Positions 1 through 8,471 of a stretch of DNA of 64,000 nt are shown here, piece after piece. This stretch comes from Hyphomicrobiales bacterium. GTDB taxonomy: Bacteria; Pseudomonadota; Alphaproteobacteria; Rhizobiales; Rhizobiaceae. The stretch covers positions 1-64,000 of the forward strand of contig UBMU01000014.1 of NCBI GenBank assembly GCA_900466605.1. The letters run 5' to 3'. Numbering within the stretch: position 1 is the stretch's first letter; each line of letters opens with the position of its first letter. The notes beneath the pieces were generated by a model. The model was not told the origin of the DNA, did no database searches, and saw nothing but the letters and a program-made list of their open reading frames with translations. Made by a program: the position numbers and the translations under genes.

Positions 1-276
1 GCCCGCATGCGCTTCACCGCGTTTAACCAGCGCACCACGCCCGAACTCCACGGCAAGGTCGAGGTCGTCGCCGCCGCAACAACCCTCGACCGCGCAACCG
101 GCCAACCCTACTATCTCGCCTCCCTCTCGCTCGCCGACAAAAACCTCCTCAAGGACAACAAGCTCATCCCCGGTATGCCCGTCGAAGTCTTCGTCCAAAC
201 CGCCGAGCGAACGGCAATATCATACCTGATTAAACCTTTTACCGACCAGATGATGAAGGCCTTTAGAGAGGAATAG
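1..276 (+). CDS. HlyD-family type I secretion periplasmic adaptor, C-terminal fragment
   Basis: The frame is open from the first base of the window to the TAG at 274-276, so this is the 3' end of a longer gene. The last ~90 residues match the end of HlyD/PrsE-type membrane-fusion proteins: a beta-barrel segment, then a PGMPVEVFVQT-type stretch, then ISYLIKPFTDQMMKAFREE, the usual C-terminus of type I secretion adaptors in alphaproteobacteria. Such proteins sit in the inner membrane and periplasm and connect an ABC transporter to an outer-membrane channel. In rhizobia the PrsDE system exports glycanases and RTX-type proteins; membership of that system is inference because the ABC partner lies outside the window. 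Family confidence is high, substrate unknown. Confidence 0.85.
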   Translation, partial: ARMRFTAFNQRTTPELHGKVEVVAAATTLDRATGQPYYLASLSLADKNLLKDNKLIPGMPVEVFVQTAERTAISYLIKPFTDQMMKAFREE

Positions 277-312
277 CGCAATTTTACTTCCGCAACGAAA
301 TGTGTAGTGCAA

Positions 313-325
313 GAGACAGTGTCTC
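313..325. promoter_or_regulatory. 13-bp dyad upstream of a LuxR-type regulator gene
   Basis: GAGACA-G-TGTCTC is a perfect dyad (6-bp arms, 1-nt centre) in the 140-nt region between the secretion adaptor and the response regulator that starts at 417. It lies about 90 nt upstream of that start codon. It could be an operator; no binding protein can be named from sequence alone. Confidence 0.3.
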
Positions 326-416
326 ATCGTAGGCTGCTTTAACTATCACTTAAGTATTATCTTCAACACGGCGAGTTTTTGCGCTAGTGTAGTACTTAGA
401 ATGAGAGGGGAGCGGG

Positions 417-1085
417 ATGGCGATTTCAGTTGCGTTCGTCGATGATCATCCAATTCTACTAGAAGGGTTGGTCAGTCTTTACTCCAACAAGGAAGATTTA
501 AAGATTGTCGGGAAGGGCGAGAATGCGGTCGATGCGTTGAAACTGGTCGAAGAACTCGACCCTGACGTCATTGTAGTCGATCTCAGCATGCCAGGCGACG
601 CGCTATCGGCGATCGAGATCATCTTGCAGCGCTACCAGCGCACGCGCATCATCGTCTTTACGGCAAGCTCAAGTATAGAGTCAGCGATCCAGGTTCTTGG
701 TCTCGGCGTCTCAGGTTATGTGCTCAAGGGCAGCACCGCCTCCGATCTGCATGAAGCCATTCGGACGGTCTACGCTGGCAATACCTTCATCACACCTGGC
801 TTTGCAACCAAAGTCATCATGTCGATGAAGAGTGAGGCGCTTCGTAGAAAGACGCAGGTGCGTCTACGGTTGAGCGCCCGAGAAGAGCAGATTGTCGCCT
901 ACCTGATGCGCGGCAGCACGAACCGTGAGATCGCGAGCTGTCTTGATATCAGCGAGAAGACCGTGAAACACTATATGACCGTGCTGATGCAAAAGCTTGA
1001 TGCGCGTAATCGGCTCGAGGTCGTTCTGGCCGCCCAGAAGCTGAGCATGGCACACGATGCTGGCTCCGTGACGGCCTACAATTGA
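417..1085 (+). CDS. LuxR/NarL-type response regulator (canonical receiver)
   Basis: A 222-residue two-domain response regulator. The N-terminal receiver (about residues 3-125) has the acidic pocket D9/D10, phosphoacceptor D55 in VVDLSMPG, T82 and K104, so it should be phosphorylatable. The C-terminal LuxR-type helix-turn-helix covers about residues 150-212, with LSAREEQIV and the recognition segment NREIASCLDISEKTVKHY. The ATG at 417 follows AGGGGAGCGGG. No histidine kinase gene is adjacent. The gene ends 15 nt from the convergent DMT transporter gene. Role: DNA-binding transcription regulator of unknown stimulus. Position next to a secretion adaptor hints at surface or secretion control, which is inference. 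Confidence 0.88.
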   Translation: MAISVAFVDDHPILLEGLVSLYSNKEDLKIVGKGENAVDALKLVEELDPDVIVVDLSMPGDALSAIEIILQRYQRTRIIVFTASSSIESAIQVLGLGVSGYVLKGSTASDLHEAIRTVYAGNTFITPGFATKVIMSMKSEALRRKTQVRLRLSAREEQIVAYLMRGSTNREIASCLDISEKTVKHYMTVLMQKLDARNRLEVVLAAQKLSMAHDAGSVTAYN

Positions 1086-1100
1086 CGGCTCTGACCGAAG

Positions 1101-2003
1101 CTATGCAGTCAGGCGCCTGCTTGTGAGTATTTGGCGACGCTCCCACCACACAAGTGCGAGGCTTGATGCGACAATCAGGACGGCGCCTGCCACGACATTG
1201 AGTGTCGGAACTTCCGACCAGATTAGATAGCCATAAAGGAATGCCCAGACGAGGCCGCTGTACTCCATCGGAGCGAGCGTGGAGGCAGGCGCGTGGCGAA
1301 AGCCTTCATAGAGGAGATACTGGCCAGCTGCGGCCACCAGCCCGAGGCCGACCATTAATATCCAGCCGAACAAGTCAGGTGTTTTCCAGACCCATGGCAA
1401 TGTTACGCCGCAGGCGACAACGAAAAGAAAACTCGTCGCCATCATTTGATTTAGTGTACTTTCGGTACGGCTGACGAGGCGAACCAGTACCGTACTCCAA
1501 GCCCAGCAGAAGCCTGCGAATATCACCATTGCGGCAGGCACCAGGCTCGGTGCCTGCGCGGGGTTTGCGGCCAATAGAACGCCAGCAAACCCTCCCAGGC
1601 AAGCCAGCCAGCGCATGAGGCCAACATCTTCCTTAAGCACCAGGATCGACAGCATCACCACCATGACGGGCGCTGAGAAGTACATGGTGGTAATCTCTGC
1701 GAGGCCCAAATGGCGTGCCGCCGAATAATAGGCCATCCAAGCAGACAGCATGAGCCCCGCACGAAGCAAAAGAGATTTCCGGTGTGGGCTCTTCAGAATT
1801 GATGGATGCTGTAGACGGCGCACCATAATGCCGGCGACGACAACGATCATTATACTTCGCATGAAGAGGATCTGCGGAACAGCGTAGTCTGCCACGAGCC
1901 ACTTCACGACGGCATCTTGGATTGCAAACAGCGAGTAGCCGGAACAGGCGAGCGCAATTCCGACGAGCGGGCGCGGGGCGTGGTCAGAGGGTCTTGAGAG
2001 CAT
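1101..2003 (-). CDS. DMT-superfamily (EamA) inner-membrane exporter
   Basis: A 300-residue protein of the drug/metabolite transporter superfamily. Hydrophobic segments arranged as two five-helix EamA repeats span nearly the whole length, beginning LVGIALACSGYSLFAIQDAVVKW and ending in the WERRQI basic tail. EamA proteins export small metabolites or amino acids, but the substrate cannot be predicted from sequence. Start is the ATG at 2003. It is a single gene, convergent with the response regulator at 417-1085. Confidence 0.85.
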   Translation of the reverse strand: MLSRPSDHAPRPLVGIALACSGYSLFAIQDAVVKWLVADYAVPQILFMRSIMIVVVAGIMVRRLQHPSILKSPHRKSLLLRAGLMLSAWMAYYSAARHLGLAEITTMYFSAPVMVVMLSILVLKEDVGLMRWLACLGGFAGVLLAANPAQAPSLVPAAMVIFAGFCWAWSTVLVRLVSRTESTLNQMMATSFLFVVACGVTLPWVWKTPDLFGWILMVGLGLVAAAGQYLLYEGFRHAPASTLAPMEYSGLVWAFLYGYLIWSEVPTLNVVAGAVLIVASSLALVWWERRQILTSRRLTA

Positions 2004-2127
2004 TGTCTTGCGGTGGGATCACATTTTGCTAGCGACGCCTATCACCAAGCTCGGGCCGTGACAATTACGAGAATTCGGCTCCGAGAACAACATTCTGTGT
2101 GGGCAGAGGTTTCTCGGGCTTTTTTGG

Positions 2128-2152
2128 AGGATACCCGTCTGCGTTGTATCCT
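2128..2152. promoter_or_regulatory. Inverted repeat upstream of the sterol desaturase gene
   Basis: AGGATAC (2128-2134) and GTATCCT (2146-2152) form 7-bp arms around an 11-nt spacer in the divergent region between the DMT gene (start 2003) and the desaturase-family gene (start 2257). Possible operator or small hairpin; nothing else is recognisable in this 250-nt region. Confidence 0.25.
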
Positions 2153-2256
2153 AGATGCGGCCATGTGACACGGATTGCTGCTTCAGCCCTTGCCTACCGC
2201 TTACATCTGCTGTGTAACATATCCCTGCCAGGGGTCTGAGGGTCGAGGTGCAGAGA

Positions 2257-3213
2257 ATGAATGAAGGAAGGTCGCTGATCTATATCGCGACGTCATGGGC
2301 ACTTTGGCCGGCGATCTTTGCAGCCGGATTGACCGGGGCCGGCTTTGCGTTCAGCACAGGCGCTCCTCTGCTATGGTTTAATGTCGTATACCTGACGGTG
2401 GTCGTGGTGATCGCAATCTTTGAGCGGCTCATGCCCTATGAGCGCGAATGGCTCAAGCGCGATGGCGAAACATTTAATGATATCGCACATACCTTGCTGA
2501 ACAAGGGTGGCGTGCAGATTGCTGCAGCCATTGGGGCCTCAGCGCCAATGGTTGTTGCCACGGTCGTACAGCCCGCGTTGAGCTCGCAGTCGGGTATATG
2601 GCCCAGTCACTGGCCTCTCGCCATCCAAGTCGTGCTCGGCTTGGTTATCGCCGAGCTCGGACTTTATATCGCACATCGCGCTGCCCACGAGATCCTCTCC
2701 TTGTGGCGCTTTCATGCGCTTCATCACAGCGTCGAACGCTTATGGGTCGTCAATACGGGGCGTTTCCACATTGTAGACTCGCTCTTTAAGATTGGGCTTA
2801 GCCAGATTCCGCTCTACCTCCTTGGCGCCCCTTTACCGGTTTTTCTTTGGATCAGCTCCGTAACAGCGTTCATTGGTCTACTTACTCACTGCAACATGGA
2901 TGTTAGGACGGGCCCGCTTGACTGGGTGTTCAGCACGCCACGCCTGCATCGCTGGCATCACTCAAAGGTGCTTGCCGAAGGCAATACCAACTACGGCGAA
3001 AACCTCGTTCTGTGGGATCAGATCTTTGGGACGTATTTTAATCCCTCCCGCAGGCCTCCTGTCGAGATCGGCATCAGTGGCCGGGTGGCGGACGGATTCC
3101 TAGCACAGCTTGTTCAGCCGTTTTCCGCCAAGGGGTTCAGGCAGATTCTTGGACGTCGTCACGAGTCAGAGGTAAGCGCGGAGGTGCCGAAGGAACGAGC
3201 AGCCCAACAATGA
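2257..3213 (+). CDS. Fatty acid hydroxylase / sterol desaturase family protein
   Basis: A 318-residue integral membrane di-iron enzyme. The histidine clusters of the family are visible: HRAAHE, HALHH, the conserved NTGRFH region, then HCN and HRWHH followed by NTNYGENLVLWDQIFGTYF near the C-terminus. Several hydrophobic segments precede them. Such enzymes hydroxylate or desaturate lipid chains, using O2 and a diiron centre at the cytoplasmic face. The exact substrate (sterol, fatty acid, carotenoid, ornithine lipid) cannot be told. An upstream in-frame GTG at 2248 exists, but the ATG at 2257 has GAGGTG six bases away and is preferred. A strong terminator follows. Confidence 0.88.
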   Translation: MNEGRSLIYIATSWALWPAIFAAGLTGAGFAFSTGAPLLWFNVVYLTVVVVIAIFERLMPYEREWLKRDGETFNDIAHTLLNKGGVQIAAAIGASAPMVVATVVQPALSSQSGIWPSHWPLAIQVVLGLVIAELGLYIAHRAAHEILSLWRFHALHHSVERLWVVNTGRFHIVDSLFKIGLSQIPLYLLGAPLPVFLWISSVTAFIGLLTHCNMDVRTGPLDWVFSTPRLHRWHHSKVLAEGNTNYGENLVLWDQIFGTYFNPSRRPPVEIGISGRVADGFLAQLVQPFSAKGFRQILGRRHESEVSAEVPKERAAQQ

Positions 3214-3280
3214 CGTCTTGCTATGATGTCAGAGGCTGCAGGGGGCCGGGCCACAATGCTGAGTGGCTAGTGAAATGGCG

Positions 3281-3316
3281 AAAGAAGGTGCCCAGCGATT
3301 GCCGGGCGCCTTCTTT
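3281..3316. terminator. Rho-independent terminator between convergent genes
   Basis: AAAGAAGG-T-GCCC pairs with GGGC-G-CCTTCTTT: a 13-bp stem including one G-T pair, with a 10-nt loop, followed on the plus strand by GGAGATTTTTATC. It lies 67 nt after the desaturase stop and 38 nt beyond the stop of the convergent regulator, so it may serve both. Confidence 0.8.
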
Positions 3317-3354
3317 GGAGATTTTTATCAGCGTGTGCAAATGACTGTCAGCAC

Positions 3355-4167
3355 TTACTCCGCCGCAGTACTCCATCGCCCGTCATTCTGAAACATGTCG
3401 TTCAGTTTGTAGGCAACTTCCGTCCGGTTGGTTGCCTTCAGCTTCTTCATGATGTTTCTGATGTGAACTTTGACTGTGCTTTCGCGCAGATTGAGCTCAT
3501 AGGCGATGATCTTGTTCGCTTTGCCCTTGCGGAGCGCCTGCACGACTTCTGCTTGTCGCAGCGTGAAGATGCGCGTGAGCTCCGGTGGTCTCTGTGCTGG
3601 CTGACTTCTCTCAACGGTCGCAGTCGCTGCGGCGCTCGAAGAGAAGGCGCTTCCCGCAACAATAAACGTGCCGCCTGCAATGGCCAGGGCAATGGCCTCG
3701 ACGCAGACCTCTATTCCGACGGAAGTCGGAATAAACCCGCGCGCGCCATATTCGAGCATTTTAAGCGTTTGGCTAAGGTCATCACCATCAGCAAGGATAA
3801 CCACGGGTGCCGGCGCGAACTCCGCAGTAATGCTCGAGATTTCGTCGGACAGGGCCGCATCGGTTGCTTTCCGTCCGGCAACATTGAGAAGAACCGCGCC
3901 AACGGGCCGGCCGCTCTGGTTCCTCCGCTGCCATTCTGCAATCGAACCAACAGCAAATGCAGCCATGCCAAGGCCATTTGCCCTCAATGTGGTCGCAAGG
4001 CATTCGCGCTCAAGTGTCCTGGCGTCGATAATCAGCAGGCACTGATCATCGTCTTGCGCCCCGTCAGGATGCTCGCCATCCATGCTTGCCTTGGACAGTG
4101 TCGTGACAGGCCGGAGCCTGTTCAAGGCGATTCTTCCATTCTCAAATTCCGCAGGTACGTAATTCAT
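3355..4167 (-). CDS. LuxR-type regulator with a degenerate (pseudo-)receiver domain
   Basis: A 270-residue protein with a receiver-like domain at about residues 42-170 and a LuxR/NarL helix-turn-helix at about 198-260 (FTLRQAEVVQALRKGKANKI...STVKVHIRNIMKKL). The receiver lacks key residues. The acidic pair is reduced to IIDAR (D48 only), the expected phosphoacceptor is N95 in VLLNVAG, and the conserved lysine is replaced in GFIPTSV. It is therefore unlikely to be controlled by phosphorylation; ligand, protein contact or abundance control is inferred. The start ATG at 4167 has GAGG upstream. The ~30-residue N-terminal extension before the receiver is unusual; a shorter start at Met29 is possible. 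Confidence 0.85.
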   Translation of the reverse strand: MNYVPAEFENGRIALNRLRPVTTLSKASMDGEHPDGAQDDDQCLLIIDARTLERECLATTLRANGLGMAAFAVGSIAEWQRRNQSGRPVGAVLLNVAGRKATDAALSDEISSITAEFAPAPVVILADGDDLSQTLKMLEYGARGFIPTSVGIEVCVEAIALAIAGGTFIVAGSAFSSSAAATATVERSQPAQRPPELTRIFTLRQAEVVQALRKGKANKIIAYELNLRESTVKVHIRNIMKKLKATNRTEVAYKLNDMFQNDGRWSTAAE

Positions 4168-4871
4168 ACTAGCCTCATACCCCTAAGTGCTGGAGATGGT
4201 TCGCAGTAAGTAAAGAAATACTTTGCGACGTGCCCCGAACGCTTTGATGATCCCCAATAGTATGCGAGTAAAGTAGATCTCCTCCTTCCAGCCAGTCACC
4301 AATTTGGTGAGCGGCGGATTTCTACTTTATTAAGAAACTACATAGTCGATTACTAATAAGCAATACAAAAATATTTCTAAAGGTTAACGCGCAAAGACCC
4401 AAGAAATAAAAATATACCTAAGTGGAGGTAATTCTGAAATAGAGTTTCTCTATACTCGGTATCGGGCTTACCGTTGTCATTTCGGTGATTATGGCAGAGA
4501 ATAAAATTTCTGAAATATGTTACAATGCAAAGGCCGGAGATGCAAAAATACGCTCGCAGATCGTATTTCCGGGTAGATTATGCCGTCAGTTGCGTAGTTG
4601 ATTTCTGTCAAATTCTGATTTTTGCGACGACTATACAAACGATCTTGTACGATTGTTACTTAATCTGTTCTTCAGCTCGGCGTCCGGCGGTCTTGTCCCA
4701 ACGCTCAGCGTCGGCGTGACGTGATCCTCTCATCGGCGTTTTGGTTTCTGTCATGAATGACATTCCAATCGTGTACCAAGCCACTGGATCATGGCTGGAA
4801 TCCGGATAGACAATGACAGCGGGGTGGACACTGTTCACGTCCTTCAATGGCAGGCACAGGAGGAGACTGAA
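4168..4871. other. Long AT-rich intergenic region without a convincing gene
   Basis: About 700 nt between the divergent pseudo-receiver regulator and the TIM-barrel gene. It is visibly richer in A and T than its surroundings, especially 4320-4670. A 64-codon open frame at 4525-4719 has no family resemblance and no good ribosome-binding site, so I do not call it. The region contains the nested dyads described separately, a small dyad ATAGAG-TTT-CTCTAT at 4439-4453, and GTCAT-GA-ATGAC at 4750-4761. It could hold regulatory sites or a small RNA, but none is proven. Confidence 0.5.
4269..4329. promoter_or_regulatory. Nested inverted repeats upstream of the pseudo-receiver regulator
   Basis: Outer arms TAAAGTAGA (4269-4277) and TCTACTTTA (4321-4329) are perfectly complementary over 9 bp. 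Between them, nearly concentric, is a 15-bp dyad TCACCAA-T-TTGGTGA (4296-4310). The whole sits 102-162 nt upstream of the minus-strand regulator start. It could be a pair of operators or a structured leader. Confidence 0.4.
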
Positions 4872-5684
4872 ATGCCATCGCTTCGTTTTGCGCTAAACCA
4901 TATGGCGGCGCCATCGTTGCCGATTGAGGAGTTTTTTGCACTCGCCTCTTCCCTCGGCGTTGATGCCGTGGAGATTCGCAATGATCTGTCCGGTAACGCA
5001 ATTATCGATGGGACCGCGCCCGACGTGGTTGCAAAGGCGGCCTCGCGCTACGGGCTCGGCATCGTATCGATCAATGCACTCCAGCGTTTCAATGACTGGA
5101 GTTCGACCCGCGAGGTTGAGGCGAAGGAACTCATCGACTACGCAAGTGCATGCGGTGCCAAGGCGCTGGTTCTTGTTCCGAAGAACGATGGTACCGGCCG
5201 ACAAGAGGGTGAGCGCCAAGAGAACCTGCGTGAATCGCTGGCTGCCTTGAAGCCTCTACTTGATGCTGCCGAGATAGTTGGCCTTGTGGAGCCGCTTGGT
5301 TTTGAAATTTGCTCCTTGCGATCAAAGGCAGAAGCAGTCGCGCAAATCGATGCGCTCTCCGCCAGATCAACGTTCAGGTTAGTTCACGACACATTCCATC
5401 ATTACCTTGCCGGCGAAGGACAGTTGTTTGCCGAACTGACAGGCCTGGTGCACATCTCCGGCGTCAGCGATCGGGCCGTTTCCGTCGCTGACATGCTCGA
5501 TCAGCATCGGCTCCTGGTCGGTGAAGGCGACCGCCTGGACAATGCGGGGCAGATGAAGGCGCTGCGCGCTGCAGGTTACCAGGGACCTTTCTCGTTCGAA
5601 CCATTTGCGGCCGAGGTTCACGACCTCGAGCGTCCCGCAGAGGCGCTTCGCGCTAGCATGGACTATCTCGCAGCAAAGGTCTGA
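4872..5684 (+). CDS. TIM-barrel sugar isomerase/epimerase-like protein (AP endonuclease 2 fold)
   Basis: A 270-residue protein of the xylose-isomerase-like TIM-barrel family, which includes IolI and IolE-like proteins. Typical features are the N-terminal FALNHMAAPSLPIEEFFALA strand-helix, the VDAVEIRND metal-side segment, LVEPLGFE, LVHDTFHHYLAGE, HISGVSD and GPFSFEPF, each carrying Glu, Asp or His residues expected to bind a divalent metal. Family members interconvert keto/aldo sugars or inositol derivatives such as 2-keto-myo-inositol; the substrate here is unknown. An in-frame ATG exists at 4791, but the ATG at 4872 has AGGAGGAG six bases upstream and matches where the fold begins. It stands alone; the neighbouring cobM is convergent. 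Confidence 0.8.
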   Translation: MPSLRFALNHMAAPSLPIEEFFALASSLGVDAVEIRNDLSGNAIIDGTAPDVVAKAASRYGLGIVSINALQRFNDWSSTREVEAKELIDYASACGAKALVLVPKNDGTGRQEGERQENLRESLAALKPLLDAAEIVGLVEPLGFEICSLRSKAEAVAQIDALSARSTFRLVHDTFHHYLAGEGQLFAELTGLVHISGVSDRAVSVADMLDQHRLLVGEGDRLDNAGQMKALRAAGYQGPFSFEPFAAEVHDLERPAEALRASMDYLAAKV

Positions 5685-5700
5685 CGCCGAGGCCCCTCCC

Positions 5701-6459
5701 CTACCCGCGACCGCGGAAGCGTCGCTGATATGCGACGTCATACAAAGAGCTTTCCCGAAAGTCTGTCGCTTCCAGCGATGGCCCCACGAAAATGATCGCC
5801 GTGCGCTCGATGGGTGCGGCGGCCAATTTCGCTTCAATGTCGCCAAGGCGACCACGAATGATCCGTTCGTCAGGCCAGGACGCTTTGGCGACAATGGCAA
5901 CCGGGCAGTCTGCACCATAGAGTGGAATGAGGTCCGCAACTACTTGGTCCAGCGCGTGAATGGCAAGATGTATCGCCAGTGTCGCGCCTGTCGCTCCAAA
6001 CTTCGCCAGGGTCTCGTTGTTCGGCATTGGCGATGCCCGGCCAGATACGCGTGTCAAAACAAGACTTTGCGCCATGGCTGGAATGGTTAGCTCGCGCCCC
6101 AGCGTGGCTGCTGCCGCCGCAAATGCTGGGACGCCAGGTGTCATTGTGTAGTCTATGGCGTGCTTTTCTAACCGACGAATTTGCTCGGCGACAGCGCTCC
6201 ACACAGAAAGGTCGCCGGAATGGAGGCGGGCGACATCCTCCTTTGCATTTGCTGCGCGCAGATATTCGGCTTCTATCTCGTCGAGCGACATCGGCGCCGT
6301 GTCGATAATCCGAGCGCCAGGCGGGCAGTATTGTAGTAGTTCGGGCGAGACAATCGAGCCGGCATAGAGACAGACCGGGCAAGTGGCTATGAGGTCACGG
6401 CCGCGTACCGTGATCAGGTCGGCCGCTCCCGGCCCGGCGCCGATGAAATGCACTGTCAT
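5701..6459 (-). CDS. cobM: Precorrin-4 C11-methyltransferase
   Basis: A 252-residue SAM-dependent uroporphyrinogen/precorrin methyltransferase. It begins [18 protein letters not shown], the family's first glycine-rich strand, and contains [26 protein letters not shown] and LTR at the expected places. CobM adds the C-11 methyl group to precorrin-4 in aerobic cobalamin synthesis, in the cytoplasm. Start ATG at 6459 lies 10 nt after the cobL stop, so the two are likely co-transcribed. It is the last gene of the minus-strand cob block and converges on the TIM-barrel gene. Confidence 0.94.
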   Translation of the reverse strand: MTVHFIGAGPGAADLITVRGRDLIATCPVCLYAGSIVSPELLQYCPPGARIIDTAPMSLDEIEAEYLRAANAKEDVARLHSGDLSVWSAVAEQIRRLEKHAIDYTMTPGVPAFAAAAATLGRELTIPAMAQSLVLTRVSGRASPMPNNETLAKFGATGATLAIHLAIHALDQVVADLIPLYGADCPVAIVAKASWPDERIIRGRLGDIEAKLAAAPIERTAIIFVGPSLEATDFRESSLYDVAYQRRFRGRG

Positions 6460-6469
6460 GTGTAGTCTC

Positions 6470-7702
6470 TCACTTCTTTATCCAACGCCACTGTGTAACA
6501 GGCATCGCAGGTCGCCAACCGTTCATGCGTCCTATTGGCGAAGCGCGTGCTATCTCGATACGGGTGAGGCTGCCGCCGTGCTGCTGATGCAGCGACAAAA
6601 GCATGGCTTCCATCTCCAGGGTAACGGCATTTGCCACAAGGCGCCCTCCCCTCTTCAGGTCACGAAGGGCAGCGTCGATGACCCCTGCTTCACTACCGCC
6701 TCCGCCGACAAATATGGCGTCGGGCTCAGGCAGATTTTGAAGAACGTCCGGCGCACTCCCTTCCACGATGGAGAGGCTCGGAACACCGAAGGCAATAGCG
6801 TTGCGCGCCATGCGGGCCACCCTTTCGCCCGATTGCTCGATTGCGATTGCCCGAAGCGATGGGTCGCAAAGCATCCATTCGACAGCAATAGAGCCCGAAC
6901 CCGCACCGATATCCCAGAGCAACTCACCATGCCGCGGCGAAAGGGCTGAGAGCGTGATGGCGCGGACTTCGCGCTTGGTGATCTGCCCGTCGTGCTCGAA
7001 TAATGCATCGTCAAGGCCCACGGTCAACGCCAGCTCGCGGGCCCCCTCCCCTGCCACGACCTCGATGGCGCAAACGTTAAGGGGGTCGATGTCGGAAAGG
7101 TCAAAATCGTCGGCACATGTTTTCCGCAGGCGTTCACGCTCTCCTCCAAGGGCCTCTAGTACGTGAAGCTGAGACCGGCCGAAGCCGGAGATACGAAGCA
7201 GTTCGGCGAGTTGGCCAGGCGTCTGTGCGTCTGAGGTCAACGCGATGATCCGGCGGCTGTGATGGAGATGCGGACGTACGAGATCCAGCGGCCGGCCGTG
7301 CAGCGATATGGTTGCTGCCTCCTGCAGGGGCCATCCGAGGCGCGAAGCAGCCAGGCTGAAGGAAGATGGCGCCGGTAGGGTTCGCATTTCCTCAGCTCCG
7401 ATCAGTCGGGACAAGGTAGCGCCGACCCCATAGAGAAATGGGTCTCCTGATCCGAGCACGACAACCGGTGAGCCCCGGCGTGCGATGACGGCGTCGACCG
7501 ATTTCTGGAAGGGGTTTTCCCAGACGCATGTCCTGCCACGGATGAGCGATGAGGCCAATTCGAGATGGCGGGAGCCACCGAAGACGACGCCAGCACTCGC
7601 AATTAGCCGCTTAGCGTGATCCCCCAGACCGGCTGGACCATCCTCGCCGATGCCGATAATAGTCAGCCACGGCTGGTTGCGAGCAGAAGGCAGGTCAGAC
7701 AT
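6470..7702 (-). CDS. cobL: Precorrin-6Y C5,15-methyltransferase (decarboxylating)
   Basis: A 410-residue bifunctional enzyme, the usual length for CobL. The N-terminal CbiE-like methyltransferase domain (about residues 10-210) has [11 protein letters not shown] and [15 protein letters not shown]. The C-terminal CbiT-like domain (about 225-405) carries the Rossmann SAM motif [16 protein letters not shown] near residue 262. It methylates C5 and C15 of precorrin-6B (dihydro-precorrin-6) and decarboxylates the C12 acetate. An upstream in-frame start at 7819 would add 39 residues without family resemblance. I choose the ATG whose complement is 7700-7702 ([12 protein letters not shown]). This start overlaps by two bases the start codon of the divergent cobK. 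Confidence 0.93.
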   Translation of the reverse strand: MSDLPSARNQPWLTIIGIGEDGPAGLGDHAKRLIASAGVVFGGSRHLELASSLIRGRTCVWENPFQKSVDAVIARRGSPVVVLGSGDPFLYGVGATLSRLIGAEEMRTLPAPSSFSLAASRLGWPLQEAATISLHGRPLDLVRPHLHHSRRIIALTSDAQTPGQLAELLRISGFGRSQLHVLEALGGERERLRKTCADDFDLSDIDPLNVCAIEVVAGEGARELALTVGLDDALFEHDGQITKREVRAITLSALSPRHGELLWDIGAGSGSIAVEWMLCDPSLRAIAIEQSGERVARMARNAIAFGVPSLSIVEGSAPDVLQNLPEPDAIFVGGGGSEAGVIDAALRDLKRGGRLVANAVTLEMEAMLLSLHQQHGGSLTRIEIARASPIGRMNGWRPAMPVTQWRWIKK

Positions 7703-8471
7703 GGGAAGGCCCCGCATCCTGATATTGGGAGGCACCAGCGATGCGCGCACCCTTGCACAAGCGCTTGCCGACGCCGGCCGGTTCGAAATACTGCTCTCTC
7801 TTGCCGGCCGGACTGACAAACCGGCCAGTCAGCCGGTTCCTTTTCGCGTTGGTGGATTTGGCGGCGTCGAGGGGCTCGTCGCGTTCTTGCGGCAAGGCGA
7901 GTTTAATCTCGTGATCGACGCGACACATCCGTTCGCCGCGCGCATCTCGAGGAATGCCAGCGCAGCTTGCGCCACGGGCGTCGTCCCTGCTCTCGCACTG
8001 CGCAGGCCCGAGTGGGTGGAGAGCCCGGAAGACCGGTGGGCGCATGTCGAGGCCGTACCGCAAGCAATTGCGGCGATCGGGCCTTGCCCTCGCCGCGTTT
8101 TTCTGTCGATTGGCCGCCAGGAAGCACACCGGGCGGAAGTTGCCCCTCAACATTTCTATCTCGTGAGAAGTGTCGATCCCGTCGAGCCACCGCTCGTCCT
8201 TCCCAATGTCGAGTTGGTGCTGGATCGTGGCCCGTATGTCGTGGAACGCGAGATCGCTTTGCTTCGCAACCATCGCATCGACACCCTGGTTACCAAAAAC
8301 AGTGGTGGTTCGGCGACCTACGCCAAGATCGAGGCGGCGAGAAATCTTGGTATCCGGGTTATCATGGTCGCAAGAGCCCCAGCTGCCGGCATGCAGACGG
8401 TTGCCACGATCGAGGCGATGCTGGCGGCGATCGATCAATTTTTTCCTCCAGCAATGAAGCGCGGAGTGTAG
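7701..8471 (+). CDS. cobK: Precorrin-6A reductase
   Basis: A 256-residue CobK/CbiJ-family NADPH-dependent reductase that converts precorrin-6A to its dihydro form. It begins [22 protein letters not shown] (nucleotide-binding GGTxDA motif) and carries LVIDATHPFAARIS, FLSIGRQE and TLVTKNSGGSATYAKIEAA, all typical. It is the only cob gene here on the plus strand. Its ATG at 7701 overlaps the divergent cobL start (shared bases CATG, 7700-7703), and its 3' end overlaps the cobJ 3' end by 37 nt. Frame could start earlier at 7650, but the ATG at 7701 fits the family N-terminus. Expression must come from a promoter within cobL, antisense to it. Confidence 0.92.
   Translation: MGRPRILILGGTSDARTLAQALADAGRFEILLSLAGRTDKPASQPVPFRVGGFGGVEGLVAFLRQGEFNLVIDATHPFAARISRNASAACATGVVPALALRRPEWVESPEDRWAHVEAVPQAIAAIGPCPRRVFLSIGRQEAHRAEVAPQHFYLVRSVDPVEPPLVLPNVELVLDRGPYVVEREIALLRNHRIDTLVTKNSGGSATYAKIEAARNLGIRVIMVARAPAAGMQTVATIEAMLAAIDQFFPPAMKRGV

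Noticed and set aside
3463..4209. 248-codon plus-strand open frame
   Set aside because: It is a shadow of the LuxR-type gene on the minus strand; no family resemblance or ribosome-binding site.
4525..4719. 64-codon open frame in the AT-rich gap
   Set aside because: No ribosome-binding site, no family resemblance; composition reads as non-coding.
5605..6090. Plus-strand frame over the end of the TIM-barrel gene and cobM
   Set aside because: Overlaps two well-supported genes in other frames and matches nothing known.
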